Of a DNA stretch of 64,000 nt, positions 52,734 to 60,704 are shown in pieces. The stretch is from Paenibacillus uliginis N3/975. Lineage in GTDB: Bacteria > Bacillota > Bacilli > Paenibacillales > Paenibacillaceae. Under the pieces are notes generated by a model that worked only from the letters and a program-made list of their open reading frames with translations, was not told the DNA's origin and did not search any database. The stretch is taken from assembly GCF_900177425.1 (NCBI RefSeq), contig NZ_LT840184.1, positions 1,701,487 to 1,765,486 on the forward strand, written 5' to 3'. A program made the translations under genes and the position numbers. Each line of letters starts with the position of its first letter. The first letter of the stretch is position 1.

Positions 52734-52895
52734 CTTATAACAACGTAGCTACTCTGCGGGCGTTGAACCTTGGTTCGCAAGAAGTGATGAGCGAAGAAGT
52801 TAATGCAGTGAACAACCCCTGCGAGCTAAGTCCATCGGACTCGGTCGCGTTGCTCCCTTAAGCCTCTCGGGTTCGTAGATACAAAAACGTATAAG
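52734..52895 (+). repeat. attC-like site (after cassette 42)
   Basis: R'' CTTATAAC complements R' GTTATAAG at 52110. The next R' has lost a T (GTATAAG). Confidence 0.85.
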
Positions 52896-52970
52896 AAATA
52901 TCGGCCCCAAAGACTATTTTGTAGGTAACTCAATCGCAACGTCCTGTTGCTTGAAGTAAGGAAGTTACAG

Positions 52971-53412
52971 ATGAAAACGGCGAAAGTGAGATTGACATAT
53001 TAGAGAAGCAAGTGAACTTGACTACCCTGATTTAAGACTTACATATCTGGAATCACGTCGTAAAAGCTTTTATTGGACGAATATAGAAGAAATGACTTTA
53101 GAAGATTTTGATAGGGATACTGTTGGAGAGTATATATTATTAGCAGAGGATGATTTTCACATTCTTGGATTTACTTCTTTGTACTTGCCCGATAATTTTA
53201 TACATAATTTATTTGTGCACCCTGATTTCTCCGGTAAGGGTGTTGGCGTTCAGTTAGTTAATTCCGCTGTAGAAAAAATGAATAAACCAGTACGATTGAA
53301 GTGTGTATCAGAAAATCGAAAAGCATTGAGTTTCTATGAGAATAATGGTTGGAAGAAGGTCGTTGAAGAAGGTAAACCTGGAGAAAAGTATTGGGTTATG
53401 GTATATGATTGA
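52971..53412 (+). pseudogene. GNAT acetyltransferase, frameshifted (cassette 43)
   Basis: ATG 52971 gives MKTAKVRL, then the frame is lost by one base; the continuing frame reads HIREASELDYPDLRLTYLESRRKSFYW, then LFVHPDFSGKGVGVQLVNSAVEKM (acetyl-CoA) and NRKALSFYENNGWKKV. An internal start at 53092 could give a 106-residue fragment. No attC-like site follows. Confidence 0.75.
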
Positions 53413-53530
53413 ACCTCTCATGGCTAAAGCCACGAGATTCCTACGCTAAACGCTCTAACGAGCGAAGAAAAGTAGGCTAACCCCGCAGTTCCTGCGGTTA
53501 AGTCAAGAACTTGTACGTTAAACTCAGCTC
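53413..53530 (+). mobile_element. IS200/IS605-type right end (possible omegaRNA remnant)
   Basis: CTCATGGCTAAAGCCACGAG, CTAACCCCGCAGTTCCTGCGG and GTCAAGAACTTGTACGTTAA are the conserved hairpin-rich 3' end of tnpB-bearing IS605-group elements in Bacilli, the region that encodes the TnpB guide RNA. No tnpB is left upstream. Confidence 0.6.
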
Positions 53531-53928
53531 TCTAATCTACTGCTTGGTTTTCGCTTTTCGATCAGAGAGGACGAAAGTGTGCTTGAATATTTTACACAGG
53601 TGAGCTTTTCCACCTGTAACTCGATATGTTCAGTTTTCAATGAGCAATCTGTACAAATTAAGCTAATTATAGCAGTTATTGTTGGTAACTCAAGAAGAAG
53701 TCGGATAATTGACGTGTCAAATGACACGCCCTATCCGAAGCCGAGAACACTCATGATTAAAATCACGAGTGTTCTCGGCTTATTCATAAAATTTAGAATT
53801 GATGACTTTATAGGACTCTTTATATAATGATGAACTTTGATAATCCTCTGATTTTATAGAGCTAGCATCTTGTACATAAAGCAAATCCCTCTAGCTGGGT
53901 AAACGGAGGGATTGTAGGATGCTGGGAA
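53531..53928. other. Gene-poor interval with terminator
   Basis: Short open frames on both strands lack ribosome sites and I do not accept them. GGTGAGCTTTTCCACC and GACGTGTCAAATGACACGCC are small palindromes. Confidence 0.4.
53740..53783. terminator. Strong hairpin near lgt
   Basis: GCCGAGAACACTC.TGATT / AATCACGAGTGTTCTCGGC with an AAAA loop and TTATTC tail; may stop + strand transcription entering from the array. Confidence 0.65.
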
Positions 53929-54696
53929 TTAAGTATTCCGATGTCTTAAGATTTGATAGGACTTGGCCAGCATGATCAGACATGTAATTACAATTACTAG
54001 GAGTGATATAAATTGTGAAGTAGACAGGATCCCGACACTGCCGCGAATAATATCTCCTCGATAAAACTCGATAATAAATCTACCGAGACTGTAGAGCAGC
54101 AGATATAGACTTGTTATGAGTCCGTCCGTTCTCTTTCTCTTCGCCAAATAAATCAGTACAAAAAAGAGGCCGAAGCTAAATACACTTTCAAGAATTTGAG
54201 TGGGAATCAGCTTCACATCGTTTGGAGCGAACTCAGATTCGTGAAAGGTAATGCCAAACCAGCCGTGCGTCTCTTCTCCATAGCAGCAGCCTGCCAGAAG
54301 GCATCCGATTCTTCCAAACCCCTGTGCCAAGGCAATAGAGGGGACAAACAGATCGAGATGCTGCAGGAAATTTAAGCCTTTCATCCTGCAGTAGATATAA
54401 CCTGTGAGAATTCCGCCCAGAATGCCACCGTAAACCACAAAGCCTGTAGACATATCCCATAAAATTTCAGGATGATCCATGATATTTTTGCCTTGGGTTA
54501 TCCAATATAGGAGCTTTGCGCCTAAAAATCCACCCAATAGTCCCCAAAGCGTAATCGAGGAAATATGGGAACGCTCCATTTGCCTTTTCTCTGCTCGCGT
54601 TACCAAGACCTGATATGCTGCAATAATACCTATCCCAATCATCAATCCATATCCATATATGGTTAATGGACCAATATGGAGCAAATCATTCTTCAT
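53929..54696 (-). CDS. lgt: Prolipoprotein diacylglyceryl transferase
   Basis: 255 residues, seven membrane helices. Lgt signature GFGRIGCLLAGCCYGEETHGWFG (with the essential Arg), also LGRFIIEFYRGD and MSTGFVVYGGILGG. It transfers diacylglycerol from phosphatidylglycerol to the Cys of prelipoproteins in the inner membrane. ATG 54696 is preferred; the frame is open a little further upstream. The only minus-strand cellular gene within the array region; probably a second paralogue. Confidence 0.92.
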   Translation of the reverse strand: MKNDLLHIGPLTIYGYGLMIGIGIIAAYQVLVTRAEKRQMERSHISSITLWGLLGGFLGAKLLYWITQGKNIMDHPEILWDMSTGFVVYGGILGGILTGYIYCRMKGLNFLQHLDLFVPSIALAQGFGRIGCLLAGCCYGEETHGWFGITFHESEFAPNDVKLIPTQILESVFSFGLFFVLIYLAKRKRTDGLITSLYLLLYSLGRFIIEFYRGDIIRGSVGILSTSQFISLLVIVITCLIMLAKSYQILRHRNT

Positions 54697-54879
54697 GGTT
54701 ATACCCATTCCTTTCGCCTCGCTCAAGGCACAAAACTTAATGAAATCTTTTTAGTCTTGAGCAGGATAGCGGTTAACTACAAATCACGCGGAGGTGTGTG
54801 GGGCACCTCATGTATGGGAGGACAGCATGGTTATATGTGTAGATTGCCATTCCAAGCACAAATAAGTGTGTCTTCGAGC

Positions 54880-55025
54880 ACGCAGACTTATCTTTGTATA
54901 AAGAACTCGTATATCCCGAGATCCGAACCCGCTACCTACAGCTTAAAAAGCATCAGGGGCATAAACGTGCCATTATTGCCATTGCGCGAATGCTGTTAAC
55001 TGCTATCTACCACATTTTTCAATGC
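54880..55025 (+). pseudogene. IS110-type transposase C-terminal remnant
   Basis: YKELVYPEIRTRYLQLKKHQ and GHKRAIIAIARMLLTAIYHIF match the conserved C-terminal end of IS116/IS110/IS902 transposases. A different subfamily from the elements at 15201 and 43829. Nothing upstream of it is left. Confidence 0.7.
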
Positions 55026-55204
55026 AGTCATCATTATTTATGGCTTGTTTGCTATATCCTTCTACTTGAGTGGAAGTAGCTACTTCGATTCCAGACTTTA
55101 CCCTCCACTTTGGTGGAAATATGACCCAAGTATACCGGAACGCGAACTTTATTGTCAAAGAAGAAGGCAGGGTTACTTATTCATACCGCAATGCCTCGAT
55201 TGGA

Positions 55205-55440
55205 TCATATTGGCCTTTGTTCACTGGGTAGTAACCGAAGAAAATACCGATACTTATCGAGAATGGTACCTATTTCACGGGTTCTTTCCGTAACGGAAAC
55301 CAGCATAATATTCATCACGCCAATGCCACCAACTAAGAGCGAGATTCCTGGGATGAAGGATACAGCGACCGTGGACAACAAATCAATTGCGATAGACAGA
55401 ATAGAATCCATCGTCAATGAAGAGAGCGGATGGTTTAATT
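55205..55440 (-). pseudogene. MacB/FtsX-type ABC permease fragment
   Basis: On the minus strand LLSTVAVSFIPGISLLVGGIGVMNIMLVSVTERTREIG is the characteristic periplasmic-loop-to-helix region of MacB permeases. Both ends are broken. Confidence 0.7.
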
Positions 55441-55568
55441 GTGTAAATATTGACGGGTTTGTTATGAACATAGATACTCTTTTTAAGAACTGAAAATCGA
55501 AAAACTGAAAAAACAAAGTAATGACAATAACCTAATAAATGTCGATACATGAAAGAGAATGTGTGGGA

Positions 55569-55609
55569 ATATTCGAAGAGGGCAGTCAGGAACACAAGAA
55601 CCTTATGTG
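55569..55609 (+). repeat. Minimal attC remnant re-entering array 3
   Basis: The lead-in TATTCGAAGAGGGCA is fused directly to the right arm GTCAGGAACACAAGAAC with R' CTTATGTG; everything between is deleted. Confidence 0.7.
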
Positions 55610-55644
55610 AAATACCAAGCTTATATAAATGCGGAGATGAAATT

Positions 55645-56037
55645 ATGTTATTGAATTTTGATATAAATAGATCGCTAGATGAACTGGAAGACTGTGATTG
55701 GGGTGAACCAGAATATTGTTCTAGTCTTGTAGTCAACGTTCACCGACTTAGAAAAACCCCTTTAAAAAACTTTTCAGATGAAGATTTAAGATTAATGATC
55801 TTGCAACAAGTTAGTTTGGATTATTTATTACCAATTGCGTTTGAACGATTAATTAATAATCCTATAAGATCAGGAGAGATGTATACTGGTGACTTGTTAA
55901 GTTCAATCTTAAAAGTAGATAAAGCCTATTGGACGGATAGGCAAGATTTTAAACATGAATTAGATGATTTATTGAATGAATTTAACAACACTGTAAAAGT
56001 GATTGATGAATACATAAAGAAGTATAGAAACAAGTAA
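55645..56037 (+). CDS. CdiI-type immunity protein (cassette 44)
   Basis: 130 residues. The sequence LDELEDCDWGEPEYCSSLVVNVHRLRKTPLKNFSDEDLRLMILQQVSLDYLLPIAFERLINNP...GEMYTGDLLSSIL fits the CdiI_2 family of contact-dependent growth inhibition immunity proteins. No toxin gene is near. GCGGAGATG lies before ATG 55645. An orphan immunity gene would protect against neighbours' toxins. Confidence 0.8.
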   Translation: MLLNFDINRSLDELEDCDWGEPEYCSSLVVNVHRLRKTPLKNFSDEDLRLMILQQVSLDYLLPIAFERLINNPIRSGEMYTGDLLSSILKVDKAYWTDRQDFKHELDDLLNEFNNTVKVIDEYIKKYRNK

Positions 56038-56161
56038 CGAAAATATGAGATTGATAGAGCAACTCGATGAAGGTCGGTAATCATTCTCATTTAAAGCATT
56101 TTGTAGCTATATTAAACTGTAATCAAATGTACAGATTATTTATAGAACGGGAGGTAATAGG

Positions 56162-56410
56162 TTGGTTAACATAAATATTCTTAAAGGACTATCCTTTTCT
56201 GGGGCGGTTGAATTTCTTCTTGAAGAAGGATACTGCGAAGAAAACGTCATTGAGGAGGAAAATGAAGAGTGCGATAAGTTGTTTCTTTATCCCTATACGC
56301 TCTATGATAATAATAAAAAAATCGTAGACGAAATCTTCTATGCGGAGTATTGCATGAAGGGTAAAGATGGTGAGTTTGAGGACTACAAAAGCTTTTGGAC
56401 AAGGCTATGA
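56162..56410 (+). CDS. Small acidic unknown protein, 82 aa
   Basis: TTG 56162 after ACGGGAGG; LVNINILKGLSFSGAVEFLLEEGYCEENV then a Glu/Asp-rich part with KLFLYPYTLYDNNKKIVDEIFYAEYCMKGKDG. No site lies between it and the immunity gene. Possibly another immunity-type protein; not recognised. Confidence 0.55.
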   Translation: MVNINILKGLSFSGAVEFLLEEGYCEENVIEEENEECDKLFLYPYTLYDNNKKIVDEIFYAEYCMKGKDGEFEDYKSFWTRL

Positions 56411-56621
56411 ACATAACACTATGCAAAGATTTAGAAAGTGATAATATTGGCAAACAGGAAGAGTGTATATGCACTCAAGAAGAATAGCTTGTTAGTGGTC
56501 GTTGCCCCAATCCCCCAAAACGGAAATTGCATTCCTGTTAAACGTTCCTAAAGAGAACGGCTTGTAGGAATAAGAGTAGTATGCCCCGGTGATCAATATG
56601 TTAAAAAATATGCAGTTAAAA
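56411..56621. other. Gene-free stretch before attC half-site
   Basis: No gene supported. ACATAACACTATGC at the start could be a degraded R'', otherwise unexplained sequence. Confidence 0.35.
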
Positions 56622-56703
56622 GAAGCAGGCGGACACATCCATTCCCCTAAGATAGAGAGCTATCTAAGGGGAATGGACGTCGTGAATACAATAACGTTAA
56701 CTG
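56622..56703 (+). repeat. attC-like site, right half only
   Basis: Apical hairpin CCCCTAAGATAGAGAGC-TATCTAAGGGG, arm GTCGTGAATAC, R' GTTAACTG at 56696. Confidence 0.8.
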
Positions 56704-56747
56704 AAATTCCTGAAGTATAATATTGAAATAGTGAGGGGCAGCATAGC

Positions 56748-57353
56748 ATGCCATATACCAAGCCAGTAACTATAGAACCTTATTATGGAACTCCAGTATG
56801 GATCGATCACGAAGTACCAATAAAAGAATATCTCCCTCTATCTGCTCAGTGCAATAGCGAAGAAGTCGAGTTGTTTTTATTGCATTTGTTTGGTTATAAC
56901 GATATTGATGTAAACAAATCTCTAGAAGAAGCTTTTAACGATTTATTTGAACAAGAGTCGCTTGTCCTATCAGGTGGAGTTGCCTTTTTTGAAGATGAGC
57001 AGAAAGTAATTATGCCAAGTTGTTGTTGTGGACTAGAGGAAATAGAGGATATTTATGAATCCATAAGAAATAGGATGAGTCCCTGGTTGGGTCATGATCC
57101 CAATCCTGGAGTTGTGTATGAGGACTATTGCGCTAGAGTATTATCGAATGATCCAGAATCAACAGATCCAGAAAAACTTTATTATATTGAATACAAATAT
57201 GAAGAACTCTTAGAGAGTCTAGAGAAAACGAAAAATGATCTATTAGAATTCATTGAAAAACCTTTATTTGACTGGATATATTTGCGCAACCAAGAAATAG
57301 CTTTTGAAATGATTTTGAAAATGAAAGAATGTTTTATGAAAGGTATGACTTGA
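56748..57353 (+). CDS. Unknown protein, 201 aa (cassette 45)
   Basis: MPYTKPVTIEPYYGTPVWIDHEVP, then LSGGVAFFEDEQKVIMPSCCCGLEEIEDIYESI and SPWLGHDPNPGVVYE. The CCCGLEE with GHDPNPGV pattern suggests a defined family of bacterial small proteins, perhaps immunity type (SUKH-like), which I cannot name. GTGAGGGGCAG precedes the ATG. Confidence 0.65.
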   Translation: MPYTKPVTIEPYYGTPVWIDHEVPIKEYLPLSAQCNSEEVELFLLHLFGYNDIDVNKSLEEAFNDLFEQESLVLSGGVAFFEDEQKVIMPSCCCGLEEIEDIYESIRNRMSPWLGHDPNPGVVYEDYCARVLSNDPESTDPEKLYYIEYKYEELLESLEKTKNDLLEFIEKPLFDWIYLRNQEIAFEMILKMKECFMKGMT

Positions 57354-57379
57354 GGCTATTCTCAAGAGGTCATAAACAT

Positions 57380-57528
57380 CAGTTAACTCCATATCCACCC
57401 TTTAGGACTGTCGTCCTTTGGTTGACATATGTATAATAATGGGAGAAGATCAGTCAGCAAACGCCTCAGCCTAAGATAAGAGCTATCTAAGGCTGGGGCG
57501 TTTCGTGAATGACAAGAACCGATTACTG
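57380..57528 (+). repeat. attC-like site (after cassette 45)
   Basis: R'' CAGTTAAC complements R' GTTAACTG at 56696. Apical hairpin AAGATAAGAGC-TATCTAAGG. The next R' is mutated (GATTACTG). Confidence 0.82.
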
Positions 57529-57746
57529 TATTAGCTACAGATGGTATAAGTGCGATAATGCAAGAGTCTGTAAACCAAATGAATTCGAATCAATTTGATT
57601 GTTGGCAGGAGTATTTATATTTGACGAATCGAATACCGGAACATTTAGGCACAAGTTTGCACAATCTTTTTATTGCGAAAAAATCAATGCTTTATAAGCT
57701 AACGAAGAACGGTAGTATAAAGAACTATACCCCAAATTATCATTAG
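57520..57746 (+). pseudogene. 3' gene remnant after attC-like site
   Basis: A frame open through the damaged R': ITVLATDGISAIMQESVNQMNSNQFDCWQEYLYLTNRIPEHLG... to 57746. Start missing; an internal ATG at 57558 has no ribosome site. Not recognised. Confidence 0.45.
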
Positions 57747-57758
57747 AAATGAGGAATG

Positions 57759-58118
57759 ATGATGAATGCAATTATTAAGAAAGACATAATCGGTGTAATG
57801 CTTTATGTAAATGATCTTAAAAGAGCAGGTGAATGGTATTGTAATTCCCTAGGTTTTAGTATGGGTGACTTTGATTTCAATGACTTTGTTGAGTTAACTA
57901 TAGATGGCCAATATGTAATGCATCTGTTTAAAGCAGAAAGCTATGAACCCATTGAAAGAGCCGTTTTTACCTTTAATACAAATGATATTAGCGAAGCTCA
58001 TAGGTCATTAACAGATAAGGGGATTGAGACAAGTAATTTTACTCATTATGGTGACCATTCTGGGTTTACTTTTAAAGATTGTGATAGAAATACATTGATG
58101 ATCTGTCAATATAAGTGA
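57759..58118 (+). CDS. VOC/glyoxalase family protein
   Basis: 119 residues: IIGVMLYVNDLKRAGEWYCNSLGFSMG, VELTIDGQYVMHLFKAE, FTFKDCDRNTLMICQY. Two beta-alpha-beta-beta-beta modules of the vicinal oxygen chelate fold; His57-like (MHLF) and Cys/Asp positions differ from glyoxalase I, so metal use is unclear. GAGGAATG precedes the tandem ATGs. Could be a drug-binding or dioxygenase-like member. Confidence 0.82.
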   Translation: MMNAIIKKDIIGVMLYVNDLKRAGEWYCNSLGFSMGDFDFNDFVELTIDGQYVMHLFKAESYEPIERAVFTFNTNDISEAHRSLTDKGIETSNFTHYGDHSGFTFKDCDRNTLMICQYK

Positions 58119-58163
58119 AAACGATATAGGCACTTGCAAGTAACTTAATGTAGAGTTCAAATT

Positions 58164-58255
58164 CAGATAACAGAGTGGTTACGTATTATTTCGGCTAGCG
58201 GCACCCCTTTGTTCGAAAAGGGGCTTTTAAGTAGGTAGATTCAGCGAATAAAAGG
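58164..58255 (+). repeat. attC-like remnant
   Basis: R''-like CAGATAACAGAGTGGTTACG followed by partial hairpin sequence and GATTCAGCGAATA; the right arm is gone. Confidence 0.5.
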
Positions 58256-58272
58256 CATAAGGATGTGATTTG

Positions 58273-59037
58273 ATGTTGAATTATACTAATACAACTAAAG
58301 AATTATCGGAAAGCGGTATTGTTACCGCAATTATCTCAATAGGTGCGACCGAACAATTTGGTCCGTATTTGCCCATGCATTTGGACAATTTAATTGCTGA
58401 ACGATTTGCTGAAGAATATGGCAAAGCTTTAAATGCATATGTACTGCCCACGTTACCTTTTAATACCTCTGAGGAGCATGCGAACTTTAAAGGAACGGTA
58501 ACGATCAGCCCAAATTTAATAACAACATTTTTAGAGGAAATCATTATTAGCTTAATGAGACAAGGATTTAAGAAATTTGTTTTATGTTCAGGACATGGTG
58601 GCTCTTATTGGGAAGGGGCATTCATCAAGCATATCAATTATAAATACCCAGAAATAATAGTTATTCATCCTCATCATAATCACGATGCTTGGAAGGCTGC
58701 CATTCAAGCAGCAGAATTAGAAGGATTAGATGAAATGCACGGTGGTTTATTATCAGTATGTACTGCAATGTGGTTATGTCCGGAGAATGTGAAATTAGAA
58801 AGCATGGGATCCCATATTCCTAGTGAAAACAAAAAGTATGCTGATTTTATGGGTTGGGATAAGCTTACATCAGACGGGTGTTGGGGAAGCTTTCATCCAG
58901 GATTGTATACTGCAGAAGAGTTAGCTCATAAGGGTAAGATTTTTTGGAATACATTTATGAAGAGAAAAGCTGAAGGGCTTAAGGAATTATTAGAAGACGC
59001 ATATAACAAAAAGACCAGTGGTGGAAGTAATCCATAG
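58273..59037 (+). CDS. Creatininase family protein (cassette 47)
   Basis: 254 residues. Metal and catalytic residues: ISIGATEQFGPYLPMHLDN (Glu, His, Asp), LCSGHGGSYWEG (His), LDEMHGGLLSV (Glu/His). The family cleaves C-N bonds in cyclic ureas or amides (creatinine, riboflavin pathway FAPy intermediate, mycofactocin). ATG 58273 follows AAGGATG. Confidence 0.88.
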   Translation: MLNYTNTTKELSESGIVTAIISIGATEQFGPYLPMHLDNLIAERFAEEYGKALNAYVLPTLPFNTSEEHANFKGTVTISPNLITTFLEEIIISLMRQGFKKFVLCSGHGGSYWEGAFIKHINYKYPEIIVIHPHHNHDAWKAAIQAAELEGLDEMHGGLLSVCTAMWLCPENVKLESMGSHIPSENKKYADFMGWDKLTSDGCWGSFHPGLYTAEELAHKGKIFWNTFMKRKAEGLKELLEDAYNKKTSGGSNP

Positions 59038-59047
59038 CAGTTTAGGA

Positions 59048-59215
59048 ACTTCGGAGAACACCTTATTCTCGTATCGGGCTAACGCCTTCTGTCTGCCAGA
59101 GAAGTTTTCGAAGAAGAAGAAATCAGGGCAAAAAAACCTGCGAGGCTCAGTAATAGAGCCGCTCGAAGTATTTACGATTTAAGCCTTTCGGGTTCGTGAA
59201 TAATCAATACAAATA
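59048..59215 (+). repeat. attC-like site, decayed
   Basis: GAACACCTTATTCTCG..., GTCTGCCAGAGAAG, CCTGCGAGGCTCAG, TTTAAGCCTTTCGGGTTCGTGAAT can be followed in order, but R'' and R' are gone. Confidence 0.7.
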
Positions 59216-59242
59216 TTAAGATATTTGTTAGGGAGAATATTT

Positions 59243-59713
59243 ATGGAAATAAATCTCGTAAGAGCAATCGAGTCTGATGCAGAATCTATTTTAGATATTC
59301 AGGTTAAAGCTTTTGTGCCATTACTGGAAAAATATAAAGATTTCAATACGAATCCTGCAAATGAAACCATTGATAGAGTTGTTACTAGAATTAACAATCC
59401 AAATGGAGGATTCTACAAAATAATAGAAAATTATGTTCTTGTAGGAGCTATATGTGTGTTTTGGAGAGAAGAAACACAGTATTGGATAAGTCCAATGTTT
59501 ATTCTACCTAACTATCAAGGGAGAGGGATTGCACAGAAAGCTATAACCTTAGTAGAGCAAATGTTTCCTCAAGCGATGACTTGGGAGTTAGCTACGATTT
59601 TAGAGGAAAAACGTAACTGTTATCTATATGAAAAAATGGGTTACATAAAGACAGGAGTACAGAAAAAGTTAAATGATAGCACTACGTTAATTTTTTATAA
59701 GAAGTCTTGTTAA
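59243..59713 (+). CDS. GNAT N-acetyltransferase (cassette 48)
   Basis: 156 residues, MEINLVRAIESDAESILDIQVKAF. Acetyl-CoA site MFILPNYQGRGIAQKAITLVEQMF and YLYEKMGYIKTG. AGGGAGAAT precedes the ATG. No attC-like site follows. Confidence 0.9.
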   Translation: MEINLVRAIESDAESILDIQVKAFVPLLEKYKDFNTNPANETIDRVVTRINNPNGGFYKIIENYVLVGAICVFWREETQYWISPMFILPNYQGRGIAQKAITLVEQMFPQAMTWELATILEEKRNCYLYEKMGYIKTGVQKKLNDSTTLIFYKKSC

Positions 59714-59795
59714 ATTTTTTTGAATTTGAAGGGGATAATCGTTCTTTAAGGGAGAAATATATTTGTTTGAATTTCAAATAAAATGGAGGAGAATT

Positions 59796-60161
59796 ATGAA
59801 ATTCAATGGAATATGTTTGATAACTGAAGATGTATCTTATATGGCTGCATTTTACAAAGAGATTCTGCAAGCAGAGGTTGTAGGAGATGAGAATAACGCA
59901 AGGATTTTAATAGAAGATAGTCATATAGATATATTTTCAAAACAAGGAATGGAAAACATGGCTCCAGGGAGTACTTTGAATGCTGGATATGGTAGCTACA
60001 CTATTGAAATCGAAGTAGATGATGTTGATGAAGAATTTAAACTGCTTAATAATAAAAATGTAACATTTGTGAAACGACCTGAAACTTATCCATGGGGAAG
60101 ACGCTCTTTTTGGTTTAGAGATCCAGATGGAAACATTATAAATTTCTATTCAAAGCAATAG
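59796..60161 (+). CDS. VOC/glyoxalase family protein
   Basis: 121 residues: GICLITEDVSYMAAFYKEILQAEVV, IEIEVDDVDEEFKLL, RSFWFRDPDGNIINFYS with the terminal Glu-equivalent replaced. Fosfomycin/bleomycin-type small VOC protein by length; substrate unknown. GGAGGAG precedes the ATG. Confidence 0.87.
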   Translation: MKFNGICLITEDVSYMAAFYKEILQAEVVGDENNARILIEDSHIDIFSKQGMENMAPGSTLNAGYGSYTIEIEVDDVDEEFKLLNNKNVTFVKRPETYPWGRRSFWFRDPDGNIINFYSKQ

Positions 60162-60180
60162 ACCAATGCGGGGGAAAGCT

Positions 60181-60648
60181 GTGGCTATTATAGGAATGGT
60201 AAGACACGGAATAACCGAATGGAGTATTCAAGAAAGGGCACAAGGACTCTCAAACATTCCGTTGAATGAAGAAGGTAGAAAGCAAGCGAAGTATTTGGGA
60301 ATGAAATTGAAAAATGAAAACTGGGATCTTATTATTACAAGTAATTTAATACGTGCCAAAGAGACGGCAGAAATTATCGCATATGAAATAGGGGTCAATC
60401 ATATTATTGAAGATGTTCGAATACGTGAAATTGATTGTGGACGAATTGAAGGAATGACTGAAGAACAAAGAATAAAGAAATGGGGGAGTCGTTGGCGTGA
60501 ACTTGACCTAGGTATGGAGAGCTTTGATGATGTAGCATGTCGCGGTGTTATTTTTCTGGAAGAAACATGTGATACATATAAAGATATGAGAGTACTCGTT
60601 GTAACTCATGGTGCGTTAATCGGATTATCGGAAGTGTATTCTATATAA
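60181..60648 (+). CDS. Histidine phosphatase family protein, short C-terminus
   Basis: 155 residues from GTG 60181 after GGGGGAAAG. GMVRHGITEWSIQERAQGLSNIPLNEEGRKQA (RHG motif), TSNLIRAKETAEII, VVTHGALIGLS (second His). The protein ends 5 residues after this motif, about 40 short of relatives, so it may be truncated. It follows the VOC gene by 19 bp. Confidence 0.8.
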   Translation: MAIIGMVRHGITEWSIQERAQGLSNIPLNEEGRKQAKYLGMKLKNENWDLIITSNLIRAKETAEIIAYEIGVNHIIEDVRIREIDCGRIEGMTEEQRIKKWGSRWRELDLGMESFDDVACRGVIFLEETCDTYKDMRVLVVTHGALIGLSEVYSI

Positions 60649-60704
60649 TGATATAGAACATTTGCGAATGTAAAAGAAAACTTCAATACATAAAGGAGTA
60701 AATA

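Noticed and set aside
9635..52895. CRISPR or simple dispersed-repeat explanation of the recurring 150-bp elements
   Set aside because: Spacers are whole genes of different length, the repeats vary, no cas genes are present, and the end complementarity follows cassettes; an integron-like explanation fits better.
53524..53827. Small open frames on both strands between the IS605 end and lgt
   Set aside because: No ribosome sites, no recognised family, and they overlap small palindromes.
54676..54999. 107-codon + frame overlapping the lgt start
   Set aside because: Antisense to lgt at its 5' end; only the later IS110 C-terminal piece in another frame is meaningful.
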